Program-made: the position numbers and the translations under genes
From: Hespellia sp.
GTDB taxonomy: Bacteria > Bacillota > Clostridia > Lachnospirales > Lachnospiraceae
Direction: 5' to 3'
Length of the DNA stretch: 32,049 bases
Assembly (NCBI GenBank): GCA_028694105.1
Contig: JAQUUC010000041.1
Location: 1-32,049 of the forward strand
Part shown: positions 8,327-16,266 of the stretch, piece by piece
Position numbering within the stretch: the first letter of the stretch is position 1
Layout: each line of letters opens with the position of its first letter
The notes under the pieces: model-generated
Told to the model about the DNA's origin: nothing
Seen by the model: the letters and a program-made list of their open reading frames with translations, nothing else
Databases searched by the model: none

Positions 8327-8357
8327 GGACGTAGTATAATTGAATTTTACTACGTCC
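8327..8357 (+). promoter_or_regulatory. -10 box and 10-bp inverted repeat of the DUF4867 operon promoter
   Basis: TATAAT (8335-8340) has no recognisable -35 partner 16-18 bp upstream, which suggests an activator-dependent promoter. GGACGTAGTA (8327-8336) and TACTACGTCC (8348-8357) form a perfect inverted repeat around the -10 and likely start site. It could act as an operator or as a short 5' hairpin in the transcript. Confidence 0.55.
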
Positions 8358-8376
8358 CCAACACAGGAGGTACACA

Positions 8377-8994
8377 ATGAAAATCCAAAACGTAACAGAT
8401 GCAGCATTTTCCAAATACGGCAAAGTGCTTGTCGGCTATGACTGCGCGCAGCTGCTGAAGGAGATGGCGCACACACCGGTTCCGGAGGATGTGATTTATA
8501 TTCCGGGGGTGGAGCAGCTCGAGATTCTCCCAATTGCAGAAGAGTTTAAAAACAGAGCATACGGCGGACTGCCAATCCAGATTGGATATTGCAATGGCAG
8601 CAATCATGCATTAAATGCATTGGAATACCATCGCTCATCGGAAATCAATGTAGCAGTCACAGATTTGATTCTGCTGATTGGAAGCCAGCAGGATATCACA
8701 GCAGACTTTCAGTATGATACGGAGAAGGTAGAAGCATTCCTCGTTCCGGCAGGGACAGTGATTGAAGTCTACGCGACAACGCTTCACTATGCACCGTGCA
8801 ATGCAGAGGGTGCAAAAGGATTCCAGTGCGTGGTGGTTCTTCCGAAGGGAACGAACACAGACATTGACTTCCCACTCAAAGGTGAGGACGATGACAAATT
8901 AATGACAGCCAAGAATAAGTGGCTGATCGCACATGCAGATGCGAAAATCGACGGAGCGTATGCAGGGCTGACAGGAGAGAATATTACACTATGA
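8377..8994 (+). CDS. DUF4867 family protein, cupin-like, sugar operon partner
   Basis: A 205-residue protein of the DUF4867 family, whose reaction is not established as far as I know. The central part reads like a cupin: E83, H85 and E89 in ALEYHRSSEINV form a possible metal site. FLVPAGTVIEVYATTLHYAP (residues 121-140) supplies a second histidine, H137. This arrangement recalls ureidoglycolate-lyase-type and sugar-isomerase cupins, but that is my inference. It is the first gene of a three-gene operon with an aldose isomerase and xylulokinase, so a role in handling the same sugar, such as anomer or isomer conversion, is plausible. AGGAGG precedes the start. Confidence 0.85.
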   Translation: MKIQNVTDAAFSKYGKVLVGYDCAQLLKEMAHTPVPEDVIYIPGVEQLEILPIAEEFKNRAYGGLPIQIGYCNGSNHALNALEYHRSSEINVAVTDLILLIGSQQDITADFQYDTEKVEAFLVPAGTVIEVYATTLHYAPCNAEGAKGFQCVVVLPKGTNTDIDFPLKGEDDDKLMTAKNKWLIAHADAKIDGAYAGLTGENITL

Positions 8995-9054
8995 TCGACT
9001 GGGAAAATGAACTTCATGTTCCCAGCCAAATTCAAAAATCAGGAGGAAATAAAA

Positions 9055-10539
9055 ATGAACAACATGCCAGAATTAAAAATCGGAGTAGTAGCGGTAAGCA
9101 GAGACTGTTTCCCGGAAAGTTTATCGGTATCAAGAAGAGAAGCACTGATGAAAGCCGTTGCAGAAGAATGTAAAGGGATCGATGTATATGAGTGTCCGGT
9201 ATGTATCGTAGAGAGCGAAATACACATGGTACAGGCATTAGAGGATATCAAAAAAGCAGGATGTAATGCACTCGTTGTATATCTTGGAAACTTTGGACCT
9301 GAGATTTCAGAGACATTGCTTGCAAAACATTTTGAGGGACCAAAGATGTTCATCGCAGCAGCAGAAGAGTCTGGTAACAGCCTGATGGACGGACGTGGAG
9401 ATGCTTATTGTGGTATGCTGAACGCAAGCTATAACTTAAAGCTTCGCAATGTAAAAGCATACATCCCAGAGTATCCGGTTGGAGACGCTGAGGACTGTGC
9501 AAAGATGATCGCAGAATTCGCACCAATCGCAAGAGCCGTAATTGCTCTTTCAGACCTTAAGATTATCAGCTTTGGACCACGCCCACTGAACTTCCTTGCC
9601 TGCAACGCACCAATCCAGCAGCTTTACAATCTTGGTGTTGAGATTGAAGAAAACTCTGAGTTAGACTTATTTGAGAGCTTTAACAAGCACGAAGGTGACG
9701 AGAGAATTCCTGCAGTTGTCGCAGAGATGGAGGCAGAGCTCGGAGCAGGAAATAAAAAACCGGAGATTCTTGCGAAATTAGCACAATATGAGATTACATT
9801 AAAAGACTGGGTCGAGGCACACAAGGGTTATCGCAAATATGTTGCCATCGCCGGAAAATGCTGGCCTGCATTCCAGACACAGTTTGGATTTGTTCCATGT
9901 TATGTCAACAGCCGTCTGACTGCACAGGGAATTCCGGTATCTTGTGAAGTAGACATTTATGGAGCTTTAAGTGAATTCATCGGAACGATTGTCAGTCAGG
10001 ATACGGTTACCTTACTTGACATCAACAACTCTGTACCAAAGGATATGTACAATGAGGATATCAAGGGTAAATATGATTACACATTGCAGGATACATTCAT
10101 GGGATTCCACTGTGGAAATACAGCATCCAGCAAATTAGCATTCTGTGAGATGAAATATCAGAAGATTATGGCGAGAGCACTTCCAATTGAAGTTACAAAC
10201 GGAACATTAGAGGGAGACATCGTACCAGGCGATATCACATTCTTCAGACTTCAGAGCACATCAGACAATATCCTGCGCGCTTACATTGCACATGGTGAAG
10301 TGCTTCCAGTCGCAACAAAATCGTTCGGTGCAATTGGTGTATTTGCAATTCCTGAGATGGGAAGATTCTATCGACATGTCTTAATTCAGGGCGCATATCC
10401 ACATCACGGTGCTGTTGCATTTGGTCACTGGGGAAAAGCTCTTTACGAAGTATTCAAATACATTGGAGTTCCGGTTGAAGAAATCGGCTACAACCAGCCG
10501 GCAGGCGTCAGATACCCGACAGAGAACCCATTTGCATAA
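9055..10539 (+). CDS. L-fucose/L-arabinose isomerase family protein
   Basis: A 494-residue cytoplasmic aldose-ketose isomerase of the fucose/arabinose isomerase fold. The N-terminal Rossmann-like part runs through ALVVYLGNFGPEISETLLAK. The catalytic C-terminal region includes AGKCWPAFQTQFGFVPCYVN, PVSCEVDIYGALSEF and TFMGFHCGNTA, with likely metal ligands among these E, D and H residues. AGGAGGA lies 7-8 bases before the ATG at 9055; the in-frame ATG at 9007 lacks a site. The pairing with xylulokinase suggests that the product ketose is xylulose or ribulose, rather than fuculose. The actual substrate cannot be read from the sequence. It is not a canonical XylA. Confidence 0.87.
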   Translation: MNNMPELKIGVVAVSRDCFPESLSVSRREALMKAVAEECKGIDVYECPVCIVESEIHMVQALEDIKKAGCNALVVYLGNFGPEISETLLAKHFEGPKMFIAAAEESGNSLMDGRGDAYCGMLNASYNLKLRNVKAYIPEYPVGDAEDCAKMIAEFAPIARAVIALSDLKIISFGPRPLNFLACNAPIQQLYNLGVEIEENSELDLFESFNKHEGDERIPAVVAEMEAELGAGNKKPEILAKLAQYEITLKDWVEAHKGYRKYVAIAGKCWPAFQTQFGFVPCYVNSRLTAQGIPVSCEVDIYGALSEFIGTIVSQDTVTLLDINNSVPKDMYNEDIKGKYDYTLQDTFMGFHCGNTASSKLAFCEMKYQKIMARALPIEVTNGTLEGDIVPGDITFFRLQSTSDNILRAYIAHGEVLPVATKSFGAIGVFAIPEMGRFYRHVLIQGAYPHHGAVAFGHWGKALYEVFKYIGVPVEEIGYNQPAGVRYPTENPFA

Positions 10540-10552
10540 AAAGGAGCAAGGT

Positions 10553-12013
10553 ATGTTATACATAGGTGTTGATCTTGGCACATCGGCAGTAAAATTACTG
10601 CTGATGGATGCCAATGGGAAAATAGAAAATATCGTATCAAAAGAATATCCACTTGCATTCCCGCACCCGGGCTGGTCAGAGCAGAAGCCGGAGGACTGGT
10701 ATGAAAATGCAATCGAGGGAATCAAAGAACTGACGGCGGACTGCGACAAATCGCAGGTGGCGGGAATCAGCTTCGGCGGGCAGATGCACGGGCTGGTCGT
10801 ATTGGATGAGAACGATGCTGTGATTCGTCCGGCGATCCTCTGGAATGACGGAAGGACAGGCAAAGAAACCGAATATTTAAACAATGTAATTGGAAAAGAA
10901 AATCTGTCGAAATATACAGCCAATATTGCATTTGCGGGATTTACTGCACCAAAGATTCTTTGGATGAAGGAAAATGAACCGGAGAATTTTGCAAGAATTA
11001 AGAAAATCATGCTGCCAAAAGATTATCTGGCATACAAGCTGTCCGGCACATTCTGCAGTGATTACTCGGATGCGTCCGGTATGCTGCTGATGGATGTGGA
11101 GAAGAAATGCTGGTCCAAAGAGATGATAGAAATCTGTGGAATTACGAAGGAACAGCTTCCGACGCTGTACGAGAGCTATGACGTGGTTGGAACCTTACAG
11201 CCGGAGCTCGCAAAGGAATTAGGTCTGTCAGAAGAAGTGAAAATCATTGCAGGAGCAGGAGATAACGCGGCGGCAGCGGTCGGCACGGGAACAGTTGGCG
11301 ATGGAAGATGCAACATATCGCTTGGAACCTCCGGCACGATTTTCATTTCCAGCAAGAACTTTGGCGTGGATGAGCACAATGCGCTGCATTCATTTGCACA
11401 TGCGGACGGTAATTATCATCTGATGGGATGTATGCTCAGCGCAGCATCCTGCAATAAGTGGTGGATGGATGAGATTATCAGGACAAAAGATTATGCCAAA
11501 GAGCAGGAAAATATCGCAAAACTGGGTGAGAACCATGTATTTTATCTCCCATATCTGATGGGGGAGCGATCTCCACATAACGACCCGGATGCAAGAGCGA
11601 TGTTCATTGGAATGAGTATGGACACGACGCGCGAGGACATGACACAGGCTGTGCTCGAGGGCGTAGCATTTGGGCTTCGGGATTCACTGGAGGTTGCCAG
11701 AAGTCTCGGCATCAAAATCGAGAGAACCAAAATCTGCGGCGGCGGCGCAAAATCGCCACTTTGGAAGAGGATTATCGCAAATGTCATGAACCTGAAGGTG
11801 GATGTGATCGAGAGCGAAGAAGGTCCGGGATATGGCGGTGCAATGCTGGCAGCAGTGGGCTGTGGCGAATATGCATCTGTGGAAGAGGCGGCAGAGCGAT
11901 TGGTGAAGGTGGTTGATACCGTAGAGCCGGAACCGGAGCTTGTAGCAAAATATGAAGAGCAGTATCAGAAGTTTGTAAAACTTTACCCGGCGGTAAAGGG
12001 TATGAAGTTTTAA
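10553..12013 (+). CDS. xylB: Xylulokinase
   Basis: An FGGY kinase of 486 residues that phosphorylates D-xylulose to xylulose 5-phosphate. Motifs in order: MLYIGVDLGTSAVKLLLMD (first ATP-binding strand), ISFGGQMHGLVVLD and AILWNDGRT (sugar site), DYSDASGMLLMDV, NISLGTSGTIFISS, and the C-terminal KICGGGAKSPLWKRIIANV. The ATG at 10553 is chosen because AAGGAG stands 7 bases upstream and the FGGY motif starts at residue 2. A frame opening 144 bases earlier only overlaps the isomerase gene. It is the last gene of the DUF4867-isomerase-xylB operon, 13 bp after the isomerase. Confidence 0.93.
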   Translation: MLYIGVDLGTSAVKLLLMDANGKIENIVSKEYPLAFPHPGWSEQKPEDWYENAIEGIKELTADCDKSQVAGISFGGQMHGLVVLDENDAVIRPAILWNDGRTGKETEYLNNVIGKENLSKYTANIAFAGFTAPKILWMKENEPENFARIKKIMLPKDYLAYKLSGTFCSDYSDASGMLLMDVEKKCWSKEMIEICGITKEQLPTLYESYDVVGTLQPELAKELGLSEEVKIIAGAGDNAAAAVGTGTVGDGRCNISLGTSGTIFISSKNFGVDEHNALHSFAHADGNYHLMGCMLSAASCNKWWMDEIIRTKDYAKEQENIAKLGENHVFYLPYLMGERSPHNDPDARAMFIGMSMDTTREDMTQAVLEGVAFGLRDSLEVARSLGIKIERTKICGGGAKSPLWKRIIANVMNLKVDVIESEEGPGYGGAMLAAVGCGEYASVEEAAERLVKVVDTVEPEPELVAKYEEQYQKFVKLYPAVKGMKF

Positions 12014-12063
12014 CAGCCGAATCCCGTTTTTGTTTCATAATAAAGAGAATCTTGATATAATGG

Positions 12064-12089
12064 GCGGTGCTGCGAGGCACCGCTCTTTT
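12064..12089 (+). terminator. Terminator of the xylB operon
   Basis: GCGGTGC (12064-12070) pairs with GCACCGC (12077-12083) around a six-base loop, followed by TCTTTT. It lies 50 bp after the xylB stop. Confidence 0.8.
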
Positions 12090-12158
12090 GCGATAGAAAA
12101 TCATAAAAATCAGTTGTCACGGATATTTGATGATGTTAATTAAAATTTTACTTCTCAA

Positions 12159-12205
12159 GTATTCCGAAAAAGGCTATAATTAATTGATAGCAATTTTCGG
12201 AATAC
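12159..12205 (+). promoter_or_regulatory. Perfect 12-bp inverted repeat around a TATAAT box, upstream of the NYN-LOTUS gene
   Basis: GTATTCCGAAAA (12159-12170) and TTTTCGGAATAC (12194-12205) are exact inverted copies separated by 23 bp. TATAAT at 12175-12180 lies in between. The second arm ends just before the AGAGGAG ribosome site (12207-12213) of the next gene, so a transcript starting inside would carry only one arm. This looks more like a two-site dimeric operator than an RNA hairpin. The binder is unknown. Confidence 0.6.
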
Positions 12206-12222
12206 GAGAGGAGTATTTTTTT

Positions 12223-13167
12223 ATGGACGATAAGAGGTTTGCAGTTTTAATTGATGCGGATAATATTTCAGCGAAATATGTATCGGCAATTTTGGATGAG
12301 ATGACAAAGTATGGTATTTCCACATACAGAAGAAGTTACGGGGATTGGACGAGTACCCACGCAACCAAGTGGAAATCCGTCCTTTTGGAGAACTCGATCA
12401 CACCGATTCAGCAGTTTGCCAATACAACGGGCAAGAATGCGACGGATTCGACGCTGATCATCGATGCGATGGATATACTGTATACAGGAAATGTAGATGG
12501 ATTCTGTATTGTGTCAAGCGATGGGGATTTTACGAGACTGGCGAGCAGACTCCGCGAGGACGGCATGATCGTCATCGGCATGGGAGAGGAGAAGACACCA
12601 AGATCGTTTCGCAGCGCGTGTTCGATCTTCACCACACTGGAGAATCTGATTGATACAGAGGAACCGGAGCCGGTGAAGAAAAACGAGAAGACGAAGAAAG
12701 TGGTGTCTCAGAATATTGAGAAAAGCGCCATTGAGAGTACGATTGCAGAGATTATTGCAGAGAATGAAAACTCTGGGAAAATCACGGGACTCGGCGAGAT
12801 CGGAAGCCGGCTGGTCAATAAGTATCCAGACTTTGATGTGCGAAATTACGGATATAGTTTCCTGTCGAAGTTTTTGGAAGAGTCTTCCAATTTTGAAATC
12901 CGCAAAAAGGACAGCACGATCACGGTATTTTTGAAGGACAGCCAGATGGACCGCGATGAAATTACCGCATTCATTTGCGATACCGTGAAAAGCAAGCAGG
13001 ACATCGGAGTGAATGAGTTGAGTAACCTTGTACATGAGAAGTTTGACAGTTTTAATCACAAAGATTTTGGATATTCACAGTTTTCAAAATTCATACAGGG
13101 GCTGCCGGGCGTTGTGGTATATGTCGGAACGAACAGACGCAAACGCGCGAAATGGCTGTCGGAATAG
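12223..13167 (+). CDS. NYN (PIN-like) domain protein with two OST-HTH/LOTUS domains
   Basis: A 314-residue probable RNA-processing or RNA-binding protein. Residues 1-150 are a LabA-type NYN domain with acidic metal-site motifs: D11 and D13 in VLIDADN, the TDSTLIIDAMD segment, and SSDGDFTRLASRLRE. Two winged-helix LOTUS-like units follow, at about 165-240 (NYGYSFLSKFLEES) and 244-314 (DFGYSQFSKFIQGLPG). They share the pattern N/D-x-G-Y-S-x-x-S-K-F. LOTUS domains bind RNA or RNA helicases in other systems, so a ribonuclease aimed at particular RNAs is a reasonable guess. The start at 12223 has AGAGGAG upstream. Confidence 0.85.
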   Translation: MDDKRFAVLIDADNISAKYVSAILDEMTKYGISTYRRSYGDWTSTHATKWKSVLLENSITPIQQFANTTGKNATDSTLIIDAMDILYTGNVDGFCIVSSDGDFTRLASRLREDGMIVIGMGEEKTPRSFRSACSIFTTLENLIDTEEPEPVKKNEKTKKVVSQNIEKSAIESTIAEIIAENENSGKITGLGEIGSRLVNKYPDFDVRNYGYSFLSKFLEESSNFEIRKKDSTITVFLKDSQMDRDEITAFICDTVKSKQDIGVNELSNLVHEKFDSFNHKDFGYSQFSKFIQGLPGVVVYVGTNRRKRAKWLSE

Positions 13168-13188
13168 GGAGGCGCACATTTAGATATT

Positions 13189-13698
13189 ATGGGATTTAAT
13201 TACGAGAGAAGTTACGAAAAAAAAATATCAGAGACGATGGACTCGGCACCGGATTCCTGGAGGGAACAGTTCTGGGAATGCGTGCAGGACATTGCGGAGC
13301 ACCCGGTCGTTCTCCGTATGAAATTATATCCGCACCACGGTAATTCCAGCTGTTACCAGCATTGTCTGAATGTAGCCTATCACAATTACTGCATGTGCCG
13401 GTTTTTGAAGCTTGATTATGAATCGGCGGCCAGAGCCGGTATGATTCATGATTTGTTTTTGTACGACTGGCACACCCATGCGGCCAGAACGGGAGACCGC
13501 TGGCATGGACTGACGCACCCGCTGACCGCCTATAGAAATGCAAAGAAATTTTTTGACCTGAATTATATCGAGAAGGACTGTATTCTCAACCATATGTGGC
13601 CGGTCACACCGCTTCGCATTCCGCGGACAAAAGAGGGCTGGGTCACGACGCTGACAGATAAGTATTGCGGCGCGCGTGAGACTGGAATGAGGCGGTAA
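13189..13698 (+). CDS. HD domain phosphohydrolase-like protein
   Basis: A 169-residue metal-dependent HD-superfamily protein. The core is H58 (CYQHCLNVAYHN), H87-D88 (AGMIHDLFLYDW) and D157 (TLTDKYCG), giving the H...HD...D metal set, with an extra conserved-looking H135 in ILNHMWPVTP. Short HD proteins of this sort are predicted nucleotide or phosphate ester hydrolases, but the substrate is unknown. It starts 21 bp after the NYN-LOTUS gene and is probably co-transcribed with it, which might point to a shared nucleic acid or nucleotide role. The site before the ATG is weak (GGGAGGCGC about 20 bases upstream). Confidence 0.8.
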   Translation: MGFNYERSYEKKISETMDSAPDSWREQFWECVQDIAEHPVVLRMKLYPHHGNSSCYQHCLNVAYHNYCMCRFLKLDYESAARAGMIHDLFLYDWHTHAARTGDRWHGLTHPLTAYRNAKKFFDLNYIEKDCILNHMWPVTPLRIPRTKEGWVTTLTDKYCGARETGMRR

Positions 13699-13826
13699 AC
13701 GCATACATTTTCTGTCGAAACTTTTTCAATGCGTCTGACACTACTTGATAAATTCCCCGCTTTTTTCATGCTATTCTTTACCCGAACTGTGTAAAGTAAC
13801 AACATGGAAAGAAAGGGTGAGTATGC

Positions 13827-14987
13827 ATGGAAAGAAAACTTCCAAAAAATGTACGACAGATAGGAAATGTGAGTGATAATCCCAAAATATATATCGAAGA
13901 TTATGTGGATACATTTCTCATACAATTGTGTGAACAGTCAAAAGAAAAACCGCAGGGAGCGTTTCTGATCGGGGATGTACAGTCAGAAGAGGGTCAGGAT
14001 TATATTTTTATCTATGGCGCAATCCGGATGCATGAGTTAAAGCAGGAAGGCGAAAATCCAGTATTTGGCGAAGATGTGTGGAAACGTGCATATGAGGACT
14101 GCAAGCAGTATTTTGAGGACGGCGAGATGCTGGGATGGTTTCTTACCGTGCCGGGAGGATCACTTAACCTCACTGCGGAGATGAAAAAAATACATAAAAA
14201 ATCATTTCCTAAAAAGAACACGGTGCTGATTCTGGAGGAGCCGACCGAGCGGGACGAGTCCTATTTTGCGAATAAATATAACGAGCTGATGCACATTGCC
14301 GGACATTATGTCTACTATGAAAAGAATCCGTGCATGCAGAACTATATGATTTCCTGCCGGAAGAAAAACGGCGTTTCTCCCAGCGAAACTGTTGAGGATC
14401 GAGCTGCGAAGGATTTTCGCAGCTTAGTCAGAACCAGGGAAGAGACAAAGGAACAGAAAAAAATTACGCGTTTTCTCTACGTGGCAAGCGCGGTTTTGAT
14501 TTTGGTGGTAGTTGTAATGGGGGTCACGACCATTAATAATTTTGATAAAATGAAATCGGTGGAACATACAATCGCACAGCTTGGAAATGAAGAAAAGAGC
14601 AGTGAGAAGGATTCTTCCGACTCCACAAAGACTGCAGCGGAAGCCGCAGCTAAGGCTGAGGACATGCTGAAACAGTCGGAGGAAGAAAATGAGGACAGCG
14701 CCGCAGCTGCCGCTGCGGCCACTGACGTGCAGGGGGACAATGCTGATGCGGCTGCGCAGGATACAGCCACGCAGAACACGGATGGCGATGCGGCCGCACA
14801 GGGAGATACGGAGCAGAGCGATGAGAACGGGAGCAACGGAGTCTATGTAGTGGAGCAGGGGGATACGCTGGCGATGATCAGCCAGAAATGTTACGGAAAT
14901 ATCGGACATGTGGATGCAATCTGCAGAATGAACGGATTAAGTGACGGGAACTTAATTTACGTTGGTCAAAAGCTATTGTTACCATAG
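13827..14987 (+). CDS. Membrane protein with degenerate MPN/JAMM-like N-domain and C-terminal LysM
   Basis: A 386-residue protein in four parts. Residues 20-150 look like an MPN/JAB fold: GAFLIGDVQSEEGQDYIFI corresponds to the first strands, and MLGWFLTVPGGSLNLT to the JAMM segment. There the metal-binding H-x-H is replaced by L106-T107-V108, and the Ser seven residues on by T116, so it should not bind zinc. Residues 216-236 form one membrane helix. An Ala/Asp/Glu-rich linker runs from about 245 to 335. Residues 338-386 are a LysM domain (VEQGDTLAMISQKCYGNIGH). The likely topology is a cytoplasmic pseudo-enzyme domain with LysM outside, binding peptidoglycan. The MPN reading is my own comparison and needs a profile search. 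It is the first of an envelope gene set. Confidence 0.78.
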   Translation: MERKLPKNVRQIGNVSDNPKIYIEDYVDTFLIQLCEQSKEKPQGAFLIGDVQSEEGQDYIFIYGAIRMHELKQEGENPVFGEDVWKRAYEDCKQYFEDGEMLGWFLTVPGGSLNLTAEMKKIHKKSFPKKNTVLILEEPTERDESYFANKYNELMHIAGHYVYYEKNPCMQNYMISCRKKNGVSPSETVEDRAAKDFRSLVRTREETKEQKKITRFLYVASAVLILVVVVMGVTTINNFDKMKSVEHTIAQLGNEEKSSEKDSSDSTKTAAEAAAKAEDMLKQSEEENEDSAAAAAAATDVQGDNADAAAQDTATQNTDGDAAAQGDTEQSDENGSNGVYVVEQGDTLAMISQKCYGNIGHVDAICRMNGLSDGNLIYVGQKLLLP

Positions 14988-15005
14988 AATAATCTATGTT
15001 ATACT
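14976..15005 (+). promoter_or_regulatory. Candidate promoter of the DUF5711 gene
   Basis: TTGTTA (14976-14981) and TATACT (15000-15005) with an 18-bp spacer overlap the 3' end of the LysM gene. The spacer carries a small CATAG/CTATG palindrome. Confidence 0.5.
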
Positions 15006-15062
15006 AAAATGGCTTATGACATTTGAAACAGAAAGTAACAGATTTAAAAATAAGGGGATAAA

Positions 15063-16256
15063 ATGGCAACAAAAAAAAATACACAGCTTCATCTGGCACC
15101 GCCCGTGGATGAAGAGGAATTGATTATCAAGAAAAGGTATCGGAAAAGGCAGCAGAAGAAGACGATGATCGTGGCAGCAGCATTGATTCTTTTTATCGTT
15201 ACCGGTACTTATCTGCTGCTGTCATTTCAACAGTACACCAATGTCAGCACGATAAAGACTTATACCAATGCGGGATCGGACAATAACAGCTATCTTACAT
15301 TTGCCAGCGGGATCATCCGTTATACCAGTGACGGTGTCGTTTTTCTGAACAAAAGCAATGTGGTGCTCTGGAATCAGCCGTATCAGATTCAGAGCCCGAT
15401 GATTGAGGCAACGGAGAAATCCTTTGCCATTGCAGATCAGGGTGGGACAAGCATTCTGGTCTTTACAAAGGACGGACTGAAGGGTGAGATCAAGACAAGC
15501 CAGACGATTGAGAAGATCGCACTGTCCGAGCAGGGAATTGTGAGTGCGATTTTAAAGGACAGCAAGGAGCCGAAGGTCATATCTTACGATGCGACCGGAA
15601 ATATTCTGGTGGAGCATGATATAGATATCAGTGCGACAGGGTATCCCATCGGAGTTTCCATGTCACCGGACGGCAATCTGCTCGGTGTGTCCTATTTATC
15701 CATACAGAACAATGTGCTGACGGACCGGATTATTTATTATAATTTCGGAACCGTGGGGCAGGACAAGGCGAACAAAGCAGTTATGACTGCGGAGTACACA
15801 AATACGATTATGCCGACGATGTATTTTATGAATCAGGATACCTCCGTGATTGTCGGAGATGACCGGTTTATTATCAATTCTGGATCCCAGATTCCGGAAG
15901 AAAAGAAAGTAATTGAACTGAAGAAGGAAATAAAAAGTACATTCCACACGGACCGGTATATTGGATTTGTTCTGAAAAACACGGAATCTACGAATTACGA
16001 GCTGCGTGTATATAACGCTGCCGGGAGAGAAGTGATGTCGACTGATTTTTCGGGGGAATACAGTAATGTCAAGATATTCGGAAGAGAGGTCGTGATGTAC
16101 GAGGGAAGCAGAGCCTGCATTTACGGACTGAACGGAATCCAGAAGTTCCGAGGAAGATTGACGCTGGATGCGCAGGATATCATCCCCGTATTTGGTATCA
16201 ATAAATACTTGTTGATAAATGCAAACGAAACACAGATTGTGCGTTTGGTGAAGTAA
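15063..16256 (+). CDS. DUF5711 family membrane-anchored beta-propeller-like protein
   Basis: A 397-residue protein with a basic cytoplasmic N-terminus (KKRYRKRQQKK), one membrane helix at about residues 35-55, and a large outside domain. That domain is made of repeated short beta-hairpin motifs such as GVVFLNKSNVVLWNQPY, ISYDATGNILVEHDIDI and VSMSPDGNLLGVSYL. These motifs look like blades of a WD40/PQQ-type propeller. No catalytic residues are recognised. The family is known mainly as DUF5711 in Clostridia and its role is unknown. It sits between the LysM protein and the CvpA-like protein, and its stop is 10 bp before the next start, pointing to one envelope-associated operon. Confidence 0.85.
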   Translation: MATKKNTQLHLAPPVDEEELIIKKRYRKRQQKKTMIVAAALILFIVTGTYLLLSFQQYTNVSTIKTYTNAGSDNNSYLTFASGIIRYTSDGVVFLNKSNVVLWNQPYQIQSPMIEATEKSFAIADQGGTSILVFTKDGLKGEIKTSQTIEKIALSEQGIVSAILKDSKEPKVISYDATGNILVEHDIDISATGYPIGVSMSPDGNLLGVSYLSIQNNVLTDRIIYYNFGTVGQDKANKAVMTAEYTNTIMPTMYFMNQDTSVIVGDDRFIINSGSQIPEEKKVIELKKEIKSTFHTDRYIGFVLKNTESTNYELRVYNAAGREVMSTDFSGEYSNVKIFGREVVMYEGSRACIYGLNGIQKFRGRLTLDAQDIIPVFGINKYLLINANETQIVRLVK

Positions 16257-16266
16257 AGGAGTGCAT

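Noticed and set aside
10409-10552. N-terminal extension of xylulokinase
   Set aside because: It only overlaps the isomerase gene in another frame. The FGGY motif begins right after ATG 10553, which has a good ribosome site.
13699-13734. ACGCAT/ATGCGT inverted pair after the HD gene
   Set aside because: Only six base pairs across 24 bases and no T tract, so it is not a credible terminator or operator.
14424-14909. Long minus-strand frames opposite the LysM gene
   Set aside because: They are shadows of the Ala/Asp-rich linker (GC-rich codons) with no start site signals and low-complexity products.
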